DNA of 64,000 nt, taken from assembly GCF_023973825.1 (NCBI RefSeq), contig NC_090125.1:628501-692500 (forward strand). Reading direction: 5' to 3'. Under the pieces are notes generated by a model. The model was not told the DNA's origin. It searched no databases and worked only from the letters and a program-made list of their open reading frames with translations. The position numbers and the translations under genes are program-made. Positions 50,176-62,170 of this stretch are shown in pieces. The stretch is from Plasmodium brasilianum. Taxonomy: Eukaryota > Apicomplexa > Aconoidasida > Haemosporida > Plasmodiidae. How positions within the stretch are numbered: the first letter of the stretch is position 1; each line of letters opens with the position of its first letter.

Positions 50176-50555
50176 AAATATGTATGTATATATATTTGTG
50201 CACATTCATAAGTGGTACATTTATATATATATGAATGTAATAGTCATGGCTACAGCATGATGCACTTACATTTTATTATTATTTAGCTAATTAACACGTA
50301 ATAAAAAAACCCGTAAATGCACGTTCTTGTAATTGTTTCTTGTTTATATATATATGCAGCATAGTTCAATTTCAACACGGTATTTTTTATTTTATATATT
50401 TTATTTTCTACTGTTCTGTTTTTTTTTCTTCGTGCATAATAATAAGTAGGTAAGAATAAGGAATATTTTGTCGTAGGATTGGTAATCCGTCATTACTTTA
50501 CTAGTAGTTATTATGCCTTTGTAGTTCAACAAGTTACTAATTACACAAAGGATAC

Positions 50556-50590
<35 letters not shown>

Positions 50591-50638
50591 ATTATTAAAT
50601 TATACATTTCCGTTAATTTGAATAAATAACATTTAAAT

Positions 50639-50669
<31 letters not shown>

Positions 50670-51675
50670 GAAAAAAGAAAAACACATATACGTATGCATA
50701 TACAATGGAATAAATAGAAAGAAATGAAAACACATTTTTTATGGTTAATAAAACACGACGGATTTACTTTTTATAAAAAACAAAAAATTTTTGCCCGTTG
50801 AAAAATTTAAATATATGCATTAAAAGAAAGGGTCAAGATAGAGGCAAGAAAGGCACAAACACGAACTTGCATGAAAATATACGAACGAAATGAGATTCAG
50901 AATTTTAATTTTTTTGTTTACACATACGGAATAATGACCTGATATATATACATGCTTATAAATACATACGTACATACATATAAATACTTATGCATACATG
51001 TATATAATTTTTTCGCATTACAAAAAGAGGCTGTAAGGTAGATATATCGAATAAAGGTACACATATATGATCCAAATTATTGTATCTGTTCCTTTTATAA
51101 TTTTGCTTTCGTATAAGCTGAATGCATAGGAAGTAAGTTGCTGAGAAAGATCCACATTCTTGGGTACGCATTTATATATATAGGTATAAATATATATTTA
51201 TATATGTATACAAAATTTACCGCCCCTTTTTTATCATATTATTTTAACCCGTTGTACTGTTTAAAAAATCCGCGTTAGAACGAAACAAATATGGAAAAGT
51301 TGTTCTCGAATCAGGTTAAAAAAAAAAAAATAATGTCTTAGTTTATTATTACGGAAATTAACAGAAAAACAAAAACGAGGACACATATTTAGATACGAAA
51401 AGTACGCAAAACGGTTTCTGCTTCTACACCATAAGTATACATACGGGGGCATTAACTTGTATACGTGTGTGTATACATATATATACATTTGCGAATATTT
51501 TTAAGTCTTTCCGTATACACAGCTTTTTTAATATTTTTTTAAGCCACTCTTTAAAGTAGTGACTAGGCCAAGTGTTCCATCTTTTTTATTCAAAATTTTT
51601 CATAAAAAGGGTAGTAAGTTAAGCAAAAAAAAAAAAAAAAAAAAGAACAAAATAAAGGAACAAAGAAGTAACAAA

Positions 51676-51735
51676 ATAAGGGAACTAAAAAGGAAAAAAA
51701 TAAGGGAACTAAGAAGTAAAAAGATAAGGGAACTA
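51676..51735. repeat. 24-bp repeat in the IDH 5' leader
   Basis: Three copies spaced exactly 24 bp, each with an ATAAGGGAACTAA core (starting 51676, 51700 and 51724), lie 29-88 bases before the IDH start codon. They form part of a purine-rich leader that starts with a 20-base A run near 51625. Confidence 0.8.
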
Positions 51736-51763
51736 AAAAATAAGCCAAAAAAACGGAACAAAA

Positions 51764-53173
51764 ATGGGAGCAAAATGGAAAATTATCAAACGTCCAGTGA
51801 TTCACAATATTATCAAACGAAATATAAAAAAGAGCCCCTCCTCCTTCAACATTTACGGGAAAGTAAAAGTCGAAAATCCAGTGGTAGAATTAGACGGAGA
51901 TGAAATGACCAAAGTAATATGGAAAGATATTAAGAATAAATTAATACTACCCTATCTAGATTTGAATATAAAATATTTCGATTTATCTATTCAAAATAGA
52001 GACAGAACAAATGATGAAGTAACACTAGAAGCAGCAGAGGAAATAAAAAAAAGTTCTGTTGGTATAAAATGTGCTACAATTACACCTGACGCTGCTAGAG
52101 TTAAGGAATTTAATTTAAAGCAAATGTGGAAAAGTCCAAATGGCACGATAAGAAATATATTAGACGGAACTGTTTTTAGAGCTCCTATTCTTATAAAAAA
52201 TATACCTAGATTTATACCTAATTGGAGAAAACCAATTATTATAGGAAGACATGCTTATGCTGATCAGTACAAACAGAAATCATTAAAAATTGAAAAAAGT
52301 GGTACATTTGAAATAGTTTTTACCCCCGATGATAATTCTCAAGTAGTCAGAGAAAAGGTTTACCATTTCAAAGGTTCTGGTGTGTGTTTAGGTATGTATA
52401 ATACAGAAGAGTCTATCCGAAATTTTGCTTTATCATGCTTCAGATATGCATTAGATCTTAAAATGCCTCTATATATGAGTACAAAAAGTACCATACTGAA
52501 AATCTATGATGGATTATTTACAGATATTTTTTCTGAAATATATGAAGAAAAATTTCGAAAATTATTTGAACAACATAATTTATGGTATGAACATAAATTA
52601 ATTGATGATATGGTTGCGCAGGTTTTGAAATCTGAGGGAGGATTTGTATGGGCTTGTAAGAATTATGATGGAGATATACAATCAGATGCAGTTGCACAAG
52701 GGTATGGAAGCTTAGGTTTAATGAGTTCTATTTTAATGTGCCCAGATGGTGTTACATGCGTTTCTGAAGCTGCACATGGTACTGTGACAAGACATTTTAG
52801 ATCTTATCAGAAAGGTGAAAAAACATCAACAAATCCTATTGCATCTATTTTTGCATGGACAAGGGGTCTTCAACACAGAGCTAAGTTAGATAACAATCAA
52901 CCCTTACAACAGTTCTGTTATGCACTTGAAAGGGCTTGTATAGAAACCGTTGAAGATGGACTAATGCCGAAAGATTTAGCAGCATGCATTAAAGGAATTA
53001 AAAATGTTACCGAAAAAGACTATTTGTTCACAGAAGATTTTATAGATGCAATTAATGAAAAACTTAAATTTAAATTACTAGTTTTTCAAAAAAAAAATGA
53101 AACACAAGCGACTAATACAAAATTACATAATGAAAATTGGAATCACTATGCACCACAAGAACATGCCTCCTGA
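51764..53173 (+). CDS. IDH: Isocitrate dehydrogenase [NADP], mitochondrial, 469 aa
   Basis: This enzyme oxidises and decarboxylates isocitrate to 2-oxoglutarate with reduction of NADP, feeding the TCA cycle and mitochondrial redox. The first ATG (51764) gives a basic, Arg/Lys-rich leader ([15 protein letters not shown]...KRNIKKS) of about 27 residues, as expected for mitochondrial import. The dimeric NADP-IDH fold follows: [31 protein letters not shown], the substrate-binding [16 protein letters not shown], the family signature [20 protein letters not shown] (residues ~300-319) with metal-binding Asp residues, and the NADP-binding [10 protein letters not shown] and [17 protein letters not shown]. 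Length is about 50 residues above the cytosolic enzyme, accounted for by the leader and a hydrophilic C-terminal tail. It is single-exon with no low-complexity insert. It reads away from the F-box/WD gene and converges on the zinc-finger gene. Confidence 0.96.
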   Translation: MGAKWKIIKRPVIHNIIKRNIKKSPSSFNIYGKVKVENPVVELDGDEMTKVIWKDIKNKLILPYLDLNIKYFDLSIQNRDRTNDEVTLEAAEEIKKSSVGIKCATITPDAARVKEFNLKQMWKSPNGTIRNILDGTVFRAPILIKNIPRFIPNWRKPIIIGRHAYADQYKQKSLKIEKSGTFEIVFTPDDNSQVVREKVYHFKGSGVCLGMYNTEESIRNFALSCFRYALDLKMPLYMSTKSTILKIYDGLFTDIFSEIYEEKFRKLFEQHNLWYEHKLIDDMVAQVLKSEGGFVWACKNYDGDIQSDAVAQGYGSLGLMSSILMCPDGVTCVSEAAHGTVTRHFRSYQKGEKTSTNPIASIFAWTRGLQHRAKLDNNQPLQQFCYALERACIETVEDGLMPKDLAACIKGIKNVTEKDYLFTEDFIDAINEKLKFKLLVFQKKNETQATNTKLHNENWNHYAPQEHAS

Positions 53174-54414
53174 ACTGTTCATATGTACTGCTTTTCTTGA
53201 ATTCGCGTATTTATCGCTTATTTAGTTTTCCATTGTCCATTCTTTTTTCATCTACTTTTTTCAATATTTATTTATTTCCATATTTATTTATTTCCATATT
53301 TATTTATTTCAGTATTTATTTATTTCATTATTTATTTATTTCCATATTTATTTATTTCCATATTTATTTATTTCCACTTTTATTTTACATATTTTCCCAA
53401 TTTAATTAAGATCATATATATGTACGCGTTGACGCAATGCGTTCCACTGGAACATAAATATACTGTATGCATGTGCGAATATAAAGCTATATAGTAGCTA
53501 ACATTTTAAACCCTCAGTGATTCTAACCACGTTAGAATATTTACATTTTTCGTATAACTATGCCATTCCCATTTGTGAAATGTACACCTTTTACATTTAT
53601 CCTGAACAGAAGTTTCTTCCTTTTTTTTTTTTTTTTTTTCTTTCTAGCTTCCTCTGGTTATTATAAACAGATGCAATTACGTCAGCTTTCACCGCCTGTC
53701 TATTTGTTGTAATGAGCAGGTTATAATATGTAAGCTATGATTAATGTAACTGTTCATAGAGTGATATAATACTAAGGGAAAGCAGAAAAAGTCCATATTT
53801 TTCATAACTCTAAAATGCAAAGCAGTGAATGGAAGCGCAGTGGCAAATGCATAGGTTAATATTCTTAAATTTTAAAATAATTTTAAAAAAAAATTTACAA
53901 AAAAAGAAAGTCAAGAAAGCATACGTAAAGAAAAGTAAAGTTCAATATACTACATAATAGCATAGAAAAGTATACTATAGAACAGTACAATAGAGAAAGT
54001 ATAAATATTGACTTCCTGATGTGTGAAAAAAAAGGTACTCAAAATGTACATACACATGTATATGCATATAAATGTTCACCTACACATATACGCCCGCGCA
54101 TAACATCTTCACACGACCAAAAAATATGCCTTATTATCGCAGCGTTGGAAAGCACGAACACTAAAAGCTAACTTCATATATTTACCTGATTAATTTCTTC
54201 AAAAAATACATATATATGTTACATGAAATTTTTTATTTCAAATTACCATTCACGTAAAATCTGGGATAATTTTTCTGAGTTAAGAAATAATTTATTGATG
54301 CATCGTATTCTCATTTATTCAGCTTCTGACCTTATTTCTCGTCGTATTTTGTTCAATATATGACCTCATTTTTCCTTTTTATTTTTCTTTTTATGATAGA
54401 AAAACTAAATATAC
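53174..54414. other. Convergent intergenic region after IDH
   Basis: IDH (+) and the zinc-finger gene (-) both end here. It contains a 16-bp repeat at 53263-53393 in the probable IDH 3' UTR and a 19-base T run near 53621. No coding frame is supported. Confidence 0.6.
53263..53393. repeat. 16-bp tandem repeat in the IDH 3' flank
   Basis: About eight copies of ATATTTATTTATTTCC, some with A-to-G or C-to-A changes, begin about 90 bases after the IDH stop codon. Confidence 0.88.
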
Positions 54415-56039
54415 CTATGTCATTACGATGCTCTGTCTCGAAATATCATTGAATTGAGGTAATTCGATTTTTCCATTTTCGTCCCTTGGGAAATTTTCCA
54501 TTTGATAATAAACCTCTTCATACTCCTTTCTATTTTCTTGAATTAGCTGTTCTACGCTTCTTTGACTTCTTAAGACGTCAATTTTATCACTTTCTTTTGA
54601 GTCTAGCCAATTATTTATAATATCCCATAATTTAGAAAATATAGTACGAGATTCGTCAACCCCTTCAAAAAAACTTATACAGTCCTTCTGATGGGCATCT
54701 AATAATATATCTCCATATTTTTTTCTACAAACTTCACATTCCATATCCATTTGATGAATTGGTGGTATTGTAGGGTCAAAGTAAATTTCTTTAGTGTTTA
54801 AGTCCCTTTTAATTTTTGCAAAAGCTAATTTAACTACTTTATAAATATATCTTATAAACATGCGAATATATCTTAAAATGTCTTTCGCAATGACATCACA
54901 TTTTAAGTCTACTACATTAGGTAGAGTGTTATTTAAATTATATTCATCCTATAAAAAAAAAAAAAAAAAAGCAAGTAACATACAAATGGAATAATTATAT
55001 TATTGATTTTTAATAAATTTAAAAGTGTTCATTGGAAATGATTTTCTTCACACTAAGTGTGTTGTTGATATATATACGCATGACATTGTCTTAACGCTTA
55101 ATTTGTTACTTTAATATAATTTAGTTTTAGTTTTAGTTTATTCTATTTTATGTTATTCTATTTCTTTTTTATTCTGTTTTATTTTATTCTATTTTATTTT
55201 ATTCTATATCTTTTTTATTCTGTTTTATTTTATTCTATATCTTTTTTATTCTGTTTTATTTTATTCTATATCTTTTTTATCCTATTTTATTTTATTAGTC
55301 TTCTTTTTTTTTTCTAGTTCTTTTTCTCTTTTCTTTCTTGTCTAATTTCTTTTTTTTTTTAAGCTCAAATGCTTATAAGACTGGAACACTGTTTTACCTG
55401 ACTCATTGGATACATACGATTCATAAGGTTGTTCACTCTGTTGCTTTGAAACGATTCTCTAATACATATTGGCACATTGGTGTGCATATTGTCAAGATCC
55501 ATAAATTGCCCATTTAGAGAGTAATTAATATCATCAGATAGATATGCATAAGTTAACCTACTTGGATTATTGCTTATATATTTTTCTTTATATTCTGCAT
55601 TTTTATCACTCATAGGCATAGCATAATTATAATCTTCTATATTACTTCCTTGGATTGAATTACTGGGATATATTACATAAGGATTATATTCTTGACAGAA
55701 TGAATTATTAAAAGAATTATATTTTTTATTGCTCGTTTTACGTTTGTTGTCAACTGTGCGAATAAATACTTTTCGATTTTGTGGTTTGCAACTAAATGAG
55801 TTTCCTGAGCAACTAATATTCATTGAAGAATTTTTCTTATTTTCATATTCATGAACTCCTGCATTCGGATAAGTATAGTACTCCTGATATTTCGTTTGGG
55901 GAACTGCAATACTTTCATTAGTGTACCCCTCTACAGCATATTGTCTACCTGTACTTTCAGGTAGGGTGTCGTTGGTTTCTTCAAAACCCTTATCAGGTTT
56001 ACTCATTTTTTCATAATTTTTATATGAATTTACAAACAT
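54415..56039 (-). CDS. C2HC-type zinc finger protein, two exons, 391 aa
   Basis: Exon 1 is 55398-56039 and exon 2 is 54415-54948 on the - strand; donor CAG|GTAAAA, acceptor TTATAG|GAT. Lengths 642 + 534 = 1,176 nt give 391 codons plus stop, both breaks in phase 0. A second Met (MSKPDKGFEE) lies 11 codons downstream and could be the true start. Exon 1 encodes a Ser/Asn/Tyr-rich, probably disordered region. Exon 2 encodes a compact part: DILRYIRMFIRYIYKVVK, then CEVCRKKYGDILLDAHQKDC at about residues 284-303. The spacing C-x2-C-x11-H-x3-C with Arg-x-x-Tyr after the second Cys and Leu before His is that of the zf-C2HC_2 (ZC2HC1/FAM164) finger. The rest is acidic and helical. The finger suggests zinc-dependent binding, but partner and process are unknown to me. 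Confidence 0.75.
55150..55290. repeat. 31-bp tandem repeat in the zinc-finger gene intron
   Basis: Copies of a 31-bp T-rich unit containing ATTCTATATC and TTTTTTATTCTG start at 55201, 55232 and 55263, with degenerate copies before. The array sits inside the 449-nt intron 54949-55397. On the transcribed strand it is A-rich. Confidence 0.85.
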
Positions 56040-56574
56040 AGCCAGATGGCAGATAGGTATAACTATATATATGAGCTGCTTTTTTAAAAATATATATATA
56101 TACGTAATATCACTATAAATCTATTAGTTTATTAGCATAAAAAAAAAAATATGTTAATCTATACTTGATGAACTGAATATAAAACCAATGTTTTTCCTTG
56201 CACTTCCTTCATTCATATAAACATTGTAGAGGGTAAAAATTTTTATAAATATATTAGCACAAAATTAAATATTATAAAATATAAATTCTACGTATGATTA
56301 ATGTATGCATATGTATACCTTCACACGTATATATATATATATATAAGGTGAAAACTTAATATTTTCGTTCTTTTTTATTTTTTTTATAACAGTAATGTAC
56401 GTTAAATGGGAAGACACTAATAACCACTTAACCTTATATTGTAATAAACATTTTACACAAATGGTGATACGAAAACTTCAGTAAGCAACATTGGTAATGC
56501 AGCTAAGTTAGAAATAAAAACTTATACAAAACGGATAAAATATGCTTATGTATATACTTTTATGGATATACGCA

Positions 56575-56657
56575 TATATACATACATACATGCATATATA
56601 CATACACACATACATACATGCATATATACATACACACATACATACATGCATACGTAC
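56575..56657. repeat. 28-bp tandem repeat
   Basis: Three copies of a 28-bp unit made of CATATATACATACACA and CATACATACATG blocks. Confidence 0.82.
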
Positions 56658-57670
56658 AATTATAAATATAATCTTTTTAACGTATAAAAAAGTAGACTTA
56701 ATATTTTAGTCAAATTTCTTTTTTCTTTATTTCTTTTTTTTTTAAATTCTTTTTTAAAGAGAAAAGGCTTTAAGAAAAATTACAAATGTGAGATTTTTAA
56801 GTGGGTAATACTTAAATTATTTTTAATACATACATGTATATATTTTCCTATACACACATATGATACAATATTAAAATGGAAAAGAAAGAAAAAACATTTA
56901 ATATTTTGTCTTCATTAACCATACTATTAAATAATGAACAGGTCATAATAAATAACGCAACTACCTAATAAAACATGTGAGCAAAAAAAGCTATTTATTA
57001 AAAATTATATGAACTGTTCAGGTTACATATGTACATATATTGAAAAGAATTACACGTACAACCATAAAAATGGTAGGAAAAAAAAAAAAAAGAAAAGATA
57101 ACAGTCTTAATATGCAATAATAACAAAAGAAAAAAAAAAAAAAATGTGGCTCTTGATCATGTAATTAAATTTAAAATTTGTAATTTTTTTTTTTCTTTTT
57201 TTTTTTAATAGTACATTAAATAAATCAGTTTATTCAAAATTTCAACTTTTAATCGGATCAAGTAAAAACGTAACAAATAATTATTCTATTCTACAAAAAA
57301 AAACAAATTAAAATAATTTCCATAAAAATTTATAGACTTCTAATTCAAAAATTACTTATTCAATGTTTTTTTTGTTTATGAAAAAAAGAAAAATATATAA
57401 TTTCATTTTATTTGATAAATTATATAAGTGTGTTTCTTAATATTGGTATATTTTAAATTATACATTTTTTTTTTTTTACTGTAATTTCATTTGTACTTTT
57501 TATTTATTAATATACTTCCGGATGTTTTTTTGATGTGTGCGTATTTGTGTGCAGTGTATTTATATTACATTCGCAACAAGTAAAAAAAAAAAAAAAAATT
57601 TTTTACAAATGTGTTCTATATTTTTTTATTTTCACATTTATTTTTATTTTCCTTTCATTTTGCTCTTTTT

Positions 57671-57775
57671 GTTCAATTCGTTCAATTTTTCCAGTTCATT
57701 CAATTTGTTTAATTCGTTCAATTTGTTTAATTCGTTCAATTTGTTTAATTCGTTCAATTTGTTCAATTTGCTTAA
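57671..57775. repeat. 18-bp tandem repeat (TTCAATTTGTTTAATTCG)n
   Basis: Three to four full copies of the 18-bp unit with half-unit variants (TTCAATTTG, TTCAATTCG) at both ends. The unit is stop-free in two + frames, producing Phe-Asn-Leu and Ile-Arg-Ser-Ile spurious peptides. Confidence 0.85.
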
Positions 57776-58826
57776 TTTTATCAATTTTCGATTTATATTC
57801 CATCGCTTTCCTCTTTAAAATGTTTCACGAATAAACATGAATCAGATTTGTTCTATAATATTTTTTTTTTTTGAAAAGAAACTAGGTAAATTCAGCAGAA
57901 TAAAAATAAGTAAAAGGAAAAACTAATTCATTTAAAAAAACATAAATTTAAAATGGATTAACTAAAAAGGGTAATCTAAAACTCACAAGAAAAAAAAAAA
58001 GATATTTGCGTTTTTTATCATACTTTTATTTTTTTTGCATATAATTCCATTCCTTCAAGTGCCTAATAACATATATGAACATTGTAATTCACATATTTAT
58101 TATGTTTTGTTTTATGTTTAAAGAAAAATTATTACGAAATTTCAAAAAGGACCACCAAAAATGTAAAAAAGTAAAAAAAAGTAAAATTTCCCATGTTTTA
58201 TTTTTCTCTATGGAAAATAAGCAAAAAGATGGAAACATACATAATGAACATAAAGCAAAACAACTGAAATGCTTTAAATGCTAACTGTATATAAAAAATG
58301 AATTATAAAATAGCATTTTAACTAATAATAATACAAAAAAAAAGTTAAAATTAAAAATCAACAATTTAACCAATAATTAAGTAAAAAAAAAAAAAAAAAA
58401 ATACGCAAAAAAAAAATATATATATTTACATATAAATTCTTGCATGTCATATAAAAATGGGGGTAAAATGCGAAAAAAGAAAAATTATAAAACATATTTA
58501 TTTTAATTTTTACAATGGTACGTTACAAAATATTAATAAAAAGAGGGTAAAATTTAAATTATTCTTTTACTCATAAACAACACTTAAAAGAGAAAAAATA
58601 TCACATATAAATGGCAAAGGGGGAAGAGGGAAAAAAATGTATGGGTGAAGGGTATAGATGGGTGAAGTATTTGGGCAAAAGTTTGTGCATGTTTAGGAAA
58701 ATATATTAAAAGGAAAAAATTGTAATAAATTCATGCATTGTGCAGCAGCATTGGATATATACATGAGTGCATATACATATATGTGTTGTATGTGTACTTG
58801 TGTGTGTCTGTACGTGAATAACTACG

Positions 58827-59639
58827 TCAACATTTGTCGTCATGATAAAGAAAGTTATTCTGACTGCTTCCAGGTTTGGCATCTGCATGTGTGTAGTTAT
58901 CAATTGGCAGCTTTTTTTCTTTTGCTGAAGAGAGCATGGATATAATAGATAATATTAGGCCGGAAATAGATAAACTAGGGTTGTAGTCATCACCTAATAA
59001 ACTTAAACAAATGTCTCCATTTGAATACACATGTGTGTGCTTAGGTGGTTTTTGTAAAAAATAAACAGTTGGTGGTTTTAAGGGATAATCATCAGAAAAA
59101 ATAATTTTTATTTTATAAATTTCATTAGCATATATAGTATTTTCTAATCCTGTATATGTTACAATCCAAATTCTAATATTATTTGGGTGTACATCTATTG
59201 TACAATTGATTGGAGGATTTTTTAAAAAATTATGCAATTCTTTTTGTATTCTGTAATTAGCATTTCCCAAATTGTACTTTGTTCGTATATGCTTTTGTAC
59301 ACATGTAGAAGGTTTCAGTGTGCTACAATTAACAGGTTTATTCGGTTGTATTGTAAATAACCGTTTTGTATTTTTCTTCACATTTTCATTTATTAGATAT
59401 TTACTTTTACCTAAGTAATATACAGGGTTTTTATGTAATATCTTGTTCCATTCTTTTTTTGTGCCACATTTTGTCTTTATCATAAAATTAATATATTTAT
59501 TCCTGTGATTTGTAAAGCTTCCATATTTTGGTATACATGAAAAAGATCTACATTTTACGCAATTCTTATTTCCAAACCTTGTTAATATGCTCATATAACA
59601 TATTATTATTAAACTTTTTAGCACTTTTACCTTTTTCAT
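58827..59639 (-). CDS. Ubiquitin-conjugating enzyme E2, UBE2W-like, apicoplast-type leader, 270 aa
   Basis: An E2 accepts ubiquitin (or a ubiquitin-like protein) from E1 on its active-site Cys and passes it on. The catalytic half (residues ~131-270) is UBE2W-like: DVHPNNIRIWIVTYTGLENT, then FSDDYPLKPPTVYFL, then HTHVYSNGDICLSLLG, where Cys211 is the active-site residue and HTH stands in the HPN position. It continues SGLILSIISMLSSAKEKKLP, and ends YHDDKC, as UBE2W ends 'YHDDTC'. The ~130-residue extension starts with a hydrophobic signal-like segment (VLKSLIIICYMSILT) followed by a basic, acidic-poor stretch, the bipartite leader of apicoplast proteins. Known biology: symbiont-derived ERAD-like machinery (SELMA) in the apicoplast's outer membranes uses such an E2. 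It is single-exon and reads away from the Lys-rich gene to its right. Confidence 0.92.
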   Translation of the reverse strand: MKKVKVLKSLIIICYMSILTRFGNKNCVKCRSFSCIPKYGSFTNHRNKYINFMIKTKCGTKKEWNKILHKNPVYYLGKSKYLINENVKKNTKRLFTIQPNKPVNCSTLKPSTCVQKHIRTKYNLGNANYRIQKELHNFLKNPPINCTIDVHPNNIRIWIVTYTGLENTIYANEIYKIKIIFSDDYPLKPPTVYFLQKPPKHTHVYSNGDICLSLLGDDYNPSLSISGLILSIISMLSSAKEKKLPIDNYTHADAKPGSSQNNFLYHDDKC

Positions 59640-62170
59640 TATTTAATCTCATCTTATTATACTGAACGAATTTTTTTTTATAAGATATGAATTAATCATT
59701 TTGTTAAGAAGGGTTCTTTATTCTTATTATACCATTGTTATGTATGTGTATGTGTGTGTTTGCGTATTTAAATAAATAAATATATATATATATATATGTG
59801 TTCGTGTATGTATACAAAAGTGTGTATATATATATAATGTAAGTGTAAATATGTTTGTTGGCATGCACATAAAACCCATTTAAATATTCCTACAATGAAA
59901 TATTTTTATAATGTATCTCGCATTTGTTAACCATGTTATGTTAACTCTTAACCATACACTGTTATTACTTTTGACATTTTTTAAAAATGTGATTACTTCT
60001 TTTTATGTGTACAAAAAAAGTAAAATAAAATAATGCATTTGTTATGTCGTTATATAATATTCAAACTCGTAACATTACATTTTAGAATTTACAAAAGAAA
60101 CAGGAAAGGGATCTCATCATGCCTTCCAATATAAATATAAATTTTTATTATATATTTATCTTAATATTTGTATTCTCCTATTTTGCTTTATCTTATTGTT
60201 ATTTGGTATTTAATATTTTTGTAAAAAACATTTGTATTCCGCTTTAAAATTAACCTCCCATATTTTATATGAAATCTTAATAACATTTATCTATATAAAA
60301 TGTACGAGGCAAAATATTATTTTTGTATCAACACAATAAATTTCATACCTATTGTTGAACGCCCTTCAGTCAAAAAGAAATTTAAGCATTTTTATATTTT
60401 TTCATTTATGCATTTAACGCTTACACATAACGCAAAAAAGCAGTAAAGCATAAAAAAAAAAAAAAAAGTGAGAAAAAGAAATTGCTTTCATTCAATCACA
60501 TTCGAATTATTAAGAATGTCCTTTGAATATTTTGTAAAACTTGTTATCAGGCTCTTTCCATATGTTTAGGTTAAACATCTTTTTAAAAACAGTGAAAAAC
60601 ATGGCAGATCTTTTTTTTTTTTTTTTTTTTTTTCTTTTTCTCTTAAATATAGGCTATGAGCCAAGAATAATACTGTTTTTGCTTAGCAATACAAGTGTAA
60701 CAAAACCAAATTAACTGCTGTGTAATAATAGCATAAAATTTTGACGCCTTTTTCGTCTCGATATAATATACATATGTACATATATATTTGTGTTAATATA
60801 TATAAGCTTAATTATAGTTTAGTATTATATGTATAATTATAACTTTGTATATATTCTTAATTACACTGCTTAAAAGTGTTTTACATCCAATTAGATGCCT
60901 GCTTATTAGCCAAAGAAAAGTTAAATGGAGAAAAAACCTATGTTATTTCAATAACTACTTAAAAGAATATGTAATAAAAGGTATATTATAATAACATATA
61001 TAATGGGCTGTAAATAAATATTAAAAGAAAAAAAGTAAAGAAAAAATAATAAATCATAATTAATAGAAATGAACATTTTTATAACCTCACACCATACAAC
61101 TTTCCTCGCGTAACAAATATTTTATCATTAACCATTTAAAAATTTGGTAAAAGGAATAAATTTTTAATTCACCTATTAATTCGCATGACAACAAAGAATC
61201 AAAAAAAAAAAAAAAAAAAAAAAATTGACCTTTTTTAATACATTATACATGTAAAATGTGCATATAACTTATATCTCTCCTTGATATATTTATATATGAA
61301 CATTCCAAAAGTGATATCACAAAAATAAGTGTAAATATATACTTGAAAAATTTTCACTTATACTATAGTAGTATTTTCATTTCGTTTCCATTTAATTTTG
61401 ATGCAATAAAATATAATGTAATGTGGCATAATATAAGGTAAAATAGTATACTGTAAAATAGTACATTATAATATTGCTCATTGTAATATAGTTTACTGTA
61501 AAATTGTTTATTGTAATACAATACAATTTAATGTGATATGATTTATTTCCTTTTTTTTTTTTTTTTTTTTTTTTGAGACAGCTATTTTATTTTATGACCA
61601 TTTATAATATTAAAGAAAAAACGAAGGGAAAAAAAAAAAAAAAAAATAAAGCAAAAATATTAAGAGGAGCAGACACAATAACTATAAAAGAAATTTAGTG
61701 TGATATGCTTTTTTCTTTCTTTTTTAATGCAGGTTTATAGAACGAAACATATCTCTTCCTTCTAACAAAAGTGTAATTCGAGCTTTGGTTTTTTAAGGAA
61801 AACTTACGGCGCACATGCATACACATGTGTATGTGTGGATATATATATATATATTTGTATTTGTGTATATATTTTGCGTTCCTCCTCCCTACGTACTTTA
61901 CCCTCATGCACACAAGTATATTTACCTTAAATGTTAAGCAGTTATATACAGAAAAATATATATTACATAAGATTCAACTGTAATAAAGAAAAATAAAGAG
62001 GCAAAATTCCTTTAACTATATTTGTATTCCTTTTTTTTTTTTTCTTTTGACCTCGTATATGTGGCGCATTCTTTGTGCAATGAGAGGATGATCTAAAAAA
62101 CGGAATACGCTATTAAGGATACAGGGATAATTATGTTTTAGTATTCTGAAAAGTGAATTGTAAAATAAGA
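59640..62170. other. Divergent 2.5-kb intergenic region
   Basis: This should hold the promoters of the E2 gene (-) and the Lys/Glu-rich gene (+). It contains (TA)n near 59778-59798, homopolymers of 16-24 bases near 60449, 60611, 61201, 61552 and 61631, and loose AT-rich repeats around 61410-61530. No gene is supported; a 72-codon frame at 61695-61913 (-) lies in the probable leader of the right-hand gene. Confidence 0.55.

Larger units (their letters stand above)
48521..51763. other. Divergent 3.2-kb intergenic region (F-box/WD gene / IDH)
   Basis: This should hold the promoters of both flanking genes. It also holds a candidate small gene on - (49492-49865), (TA)n tracts near 49746-49762 and 50142-50170, a 22-base A run at about 50641-50662, a small structured-looking patch at about 50460-50560, and a 24-bp repeat in the IDH leader. 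Other short frames (48601-49010, 50956-51171, 51261-51488) are not supported. Confidence 0.5.
56040..58826. other. 2.8-kb spacer between the zinc-finger gene and the E2 gene
   Basis: Both neighbours read on -, so this is the zinc-finger gene promoter and the E2 3' flank. It contains a 28-bp repeat (56575-56657), an 18-bp repeat (57671-57775) and many homopolymers. A 69-codon + strand ATG frame at 58075-58284 (Lys-rich, ends KQLKCFKC) is slightly more protein-like than the rest, but I cannot support it as a gene. Confidence 0.5.

Noticed and set aside
51559..51903. A Lys/Arg-rich frame overlapping the IDH start
   Set aside because: It begins at GTG, is driven by the 24-bp purine repeat and runs into the IDH coding region out of frame.
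58075..58284. 69-codon ATG frame on +
   Set aside because: Lys-rich and AT-driven, no family recognised, no splice partners; kept only as a remark in the spacer description.
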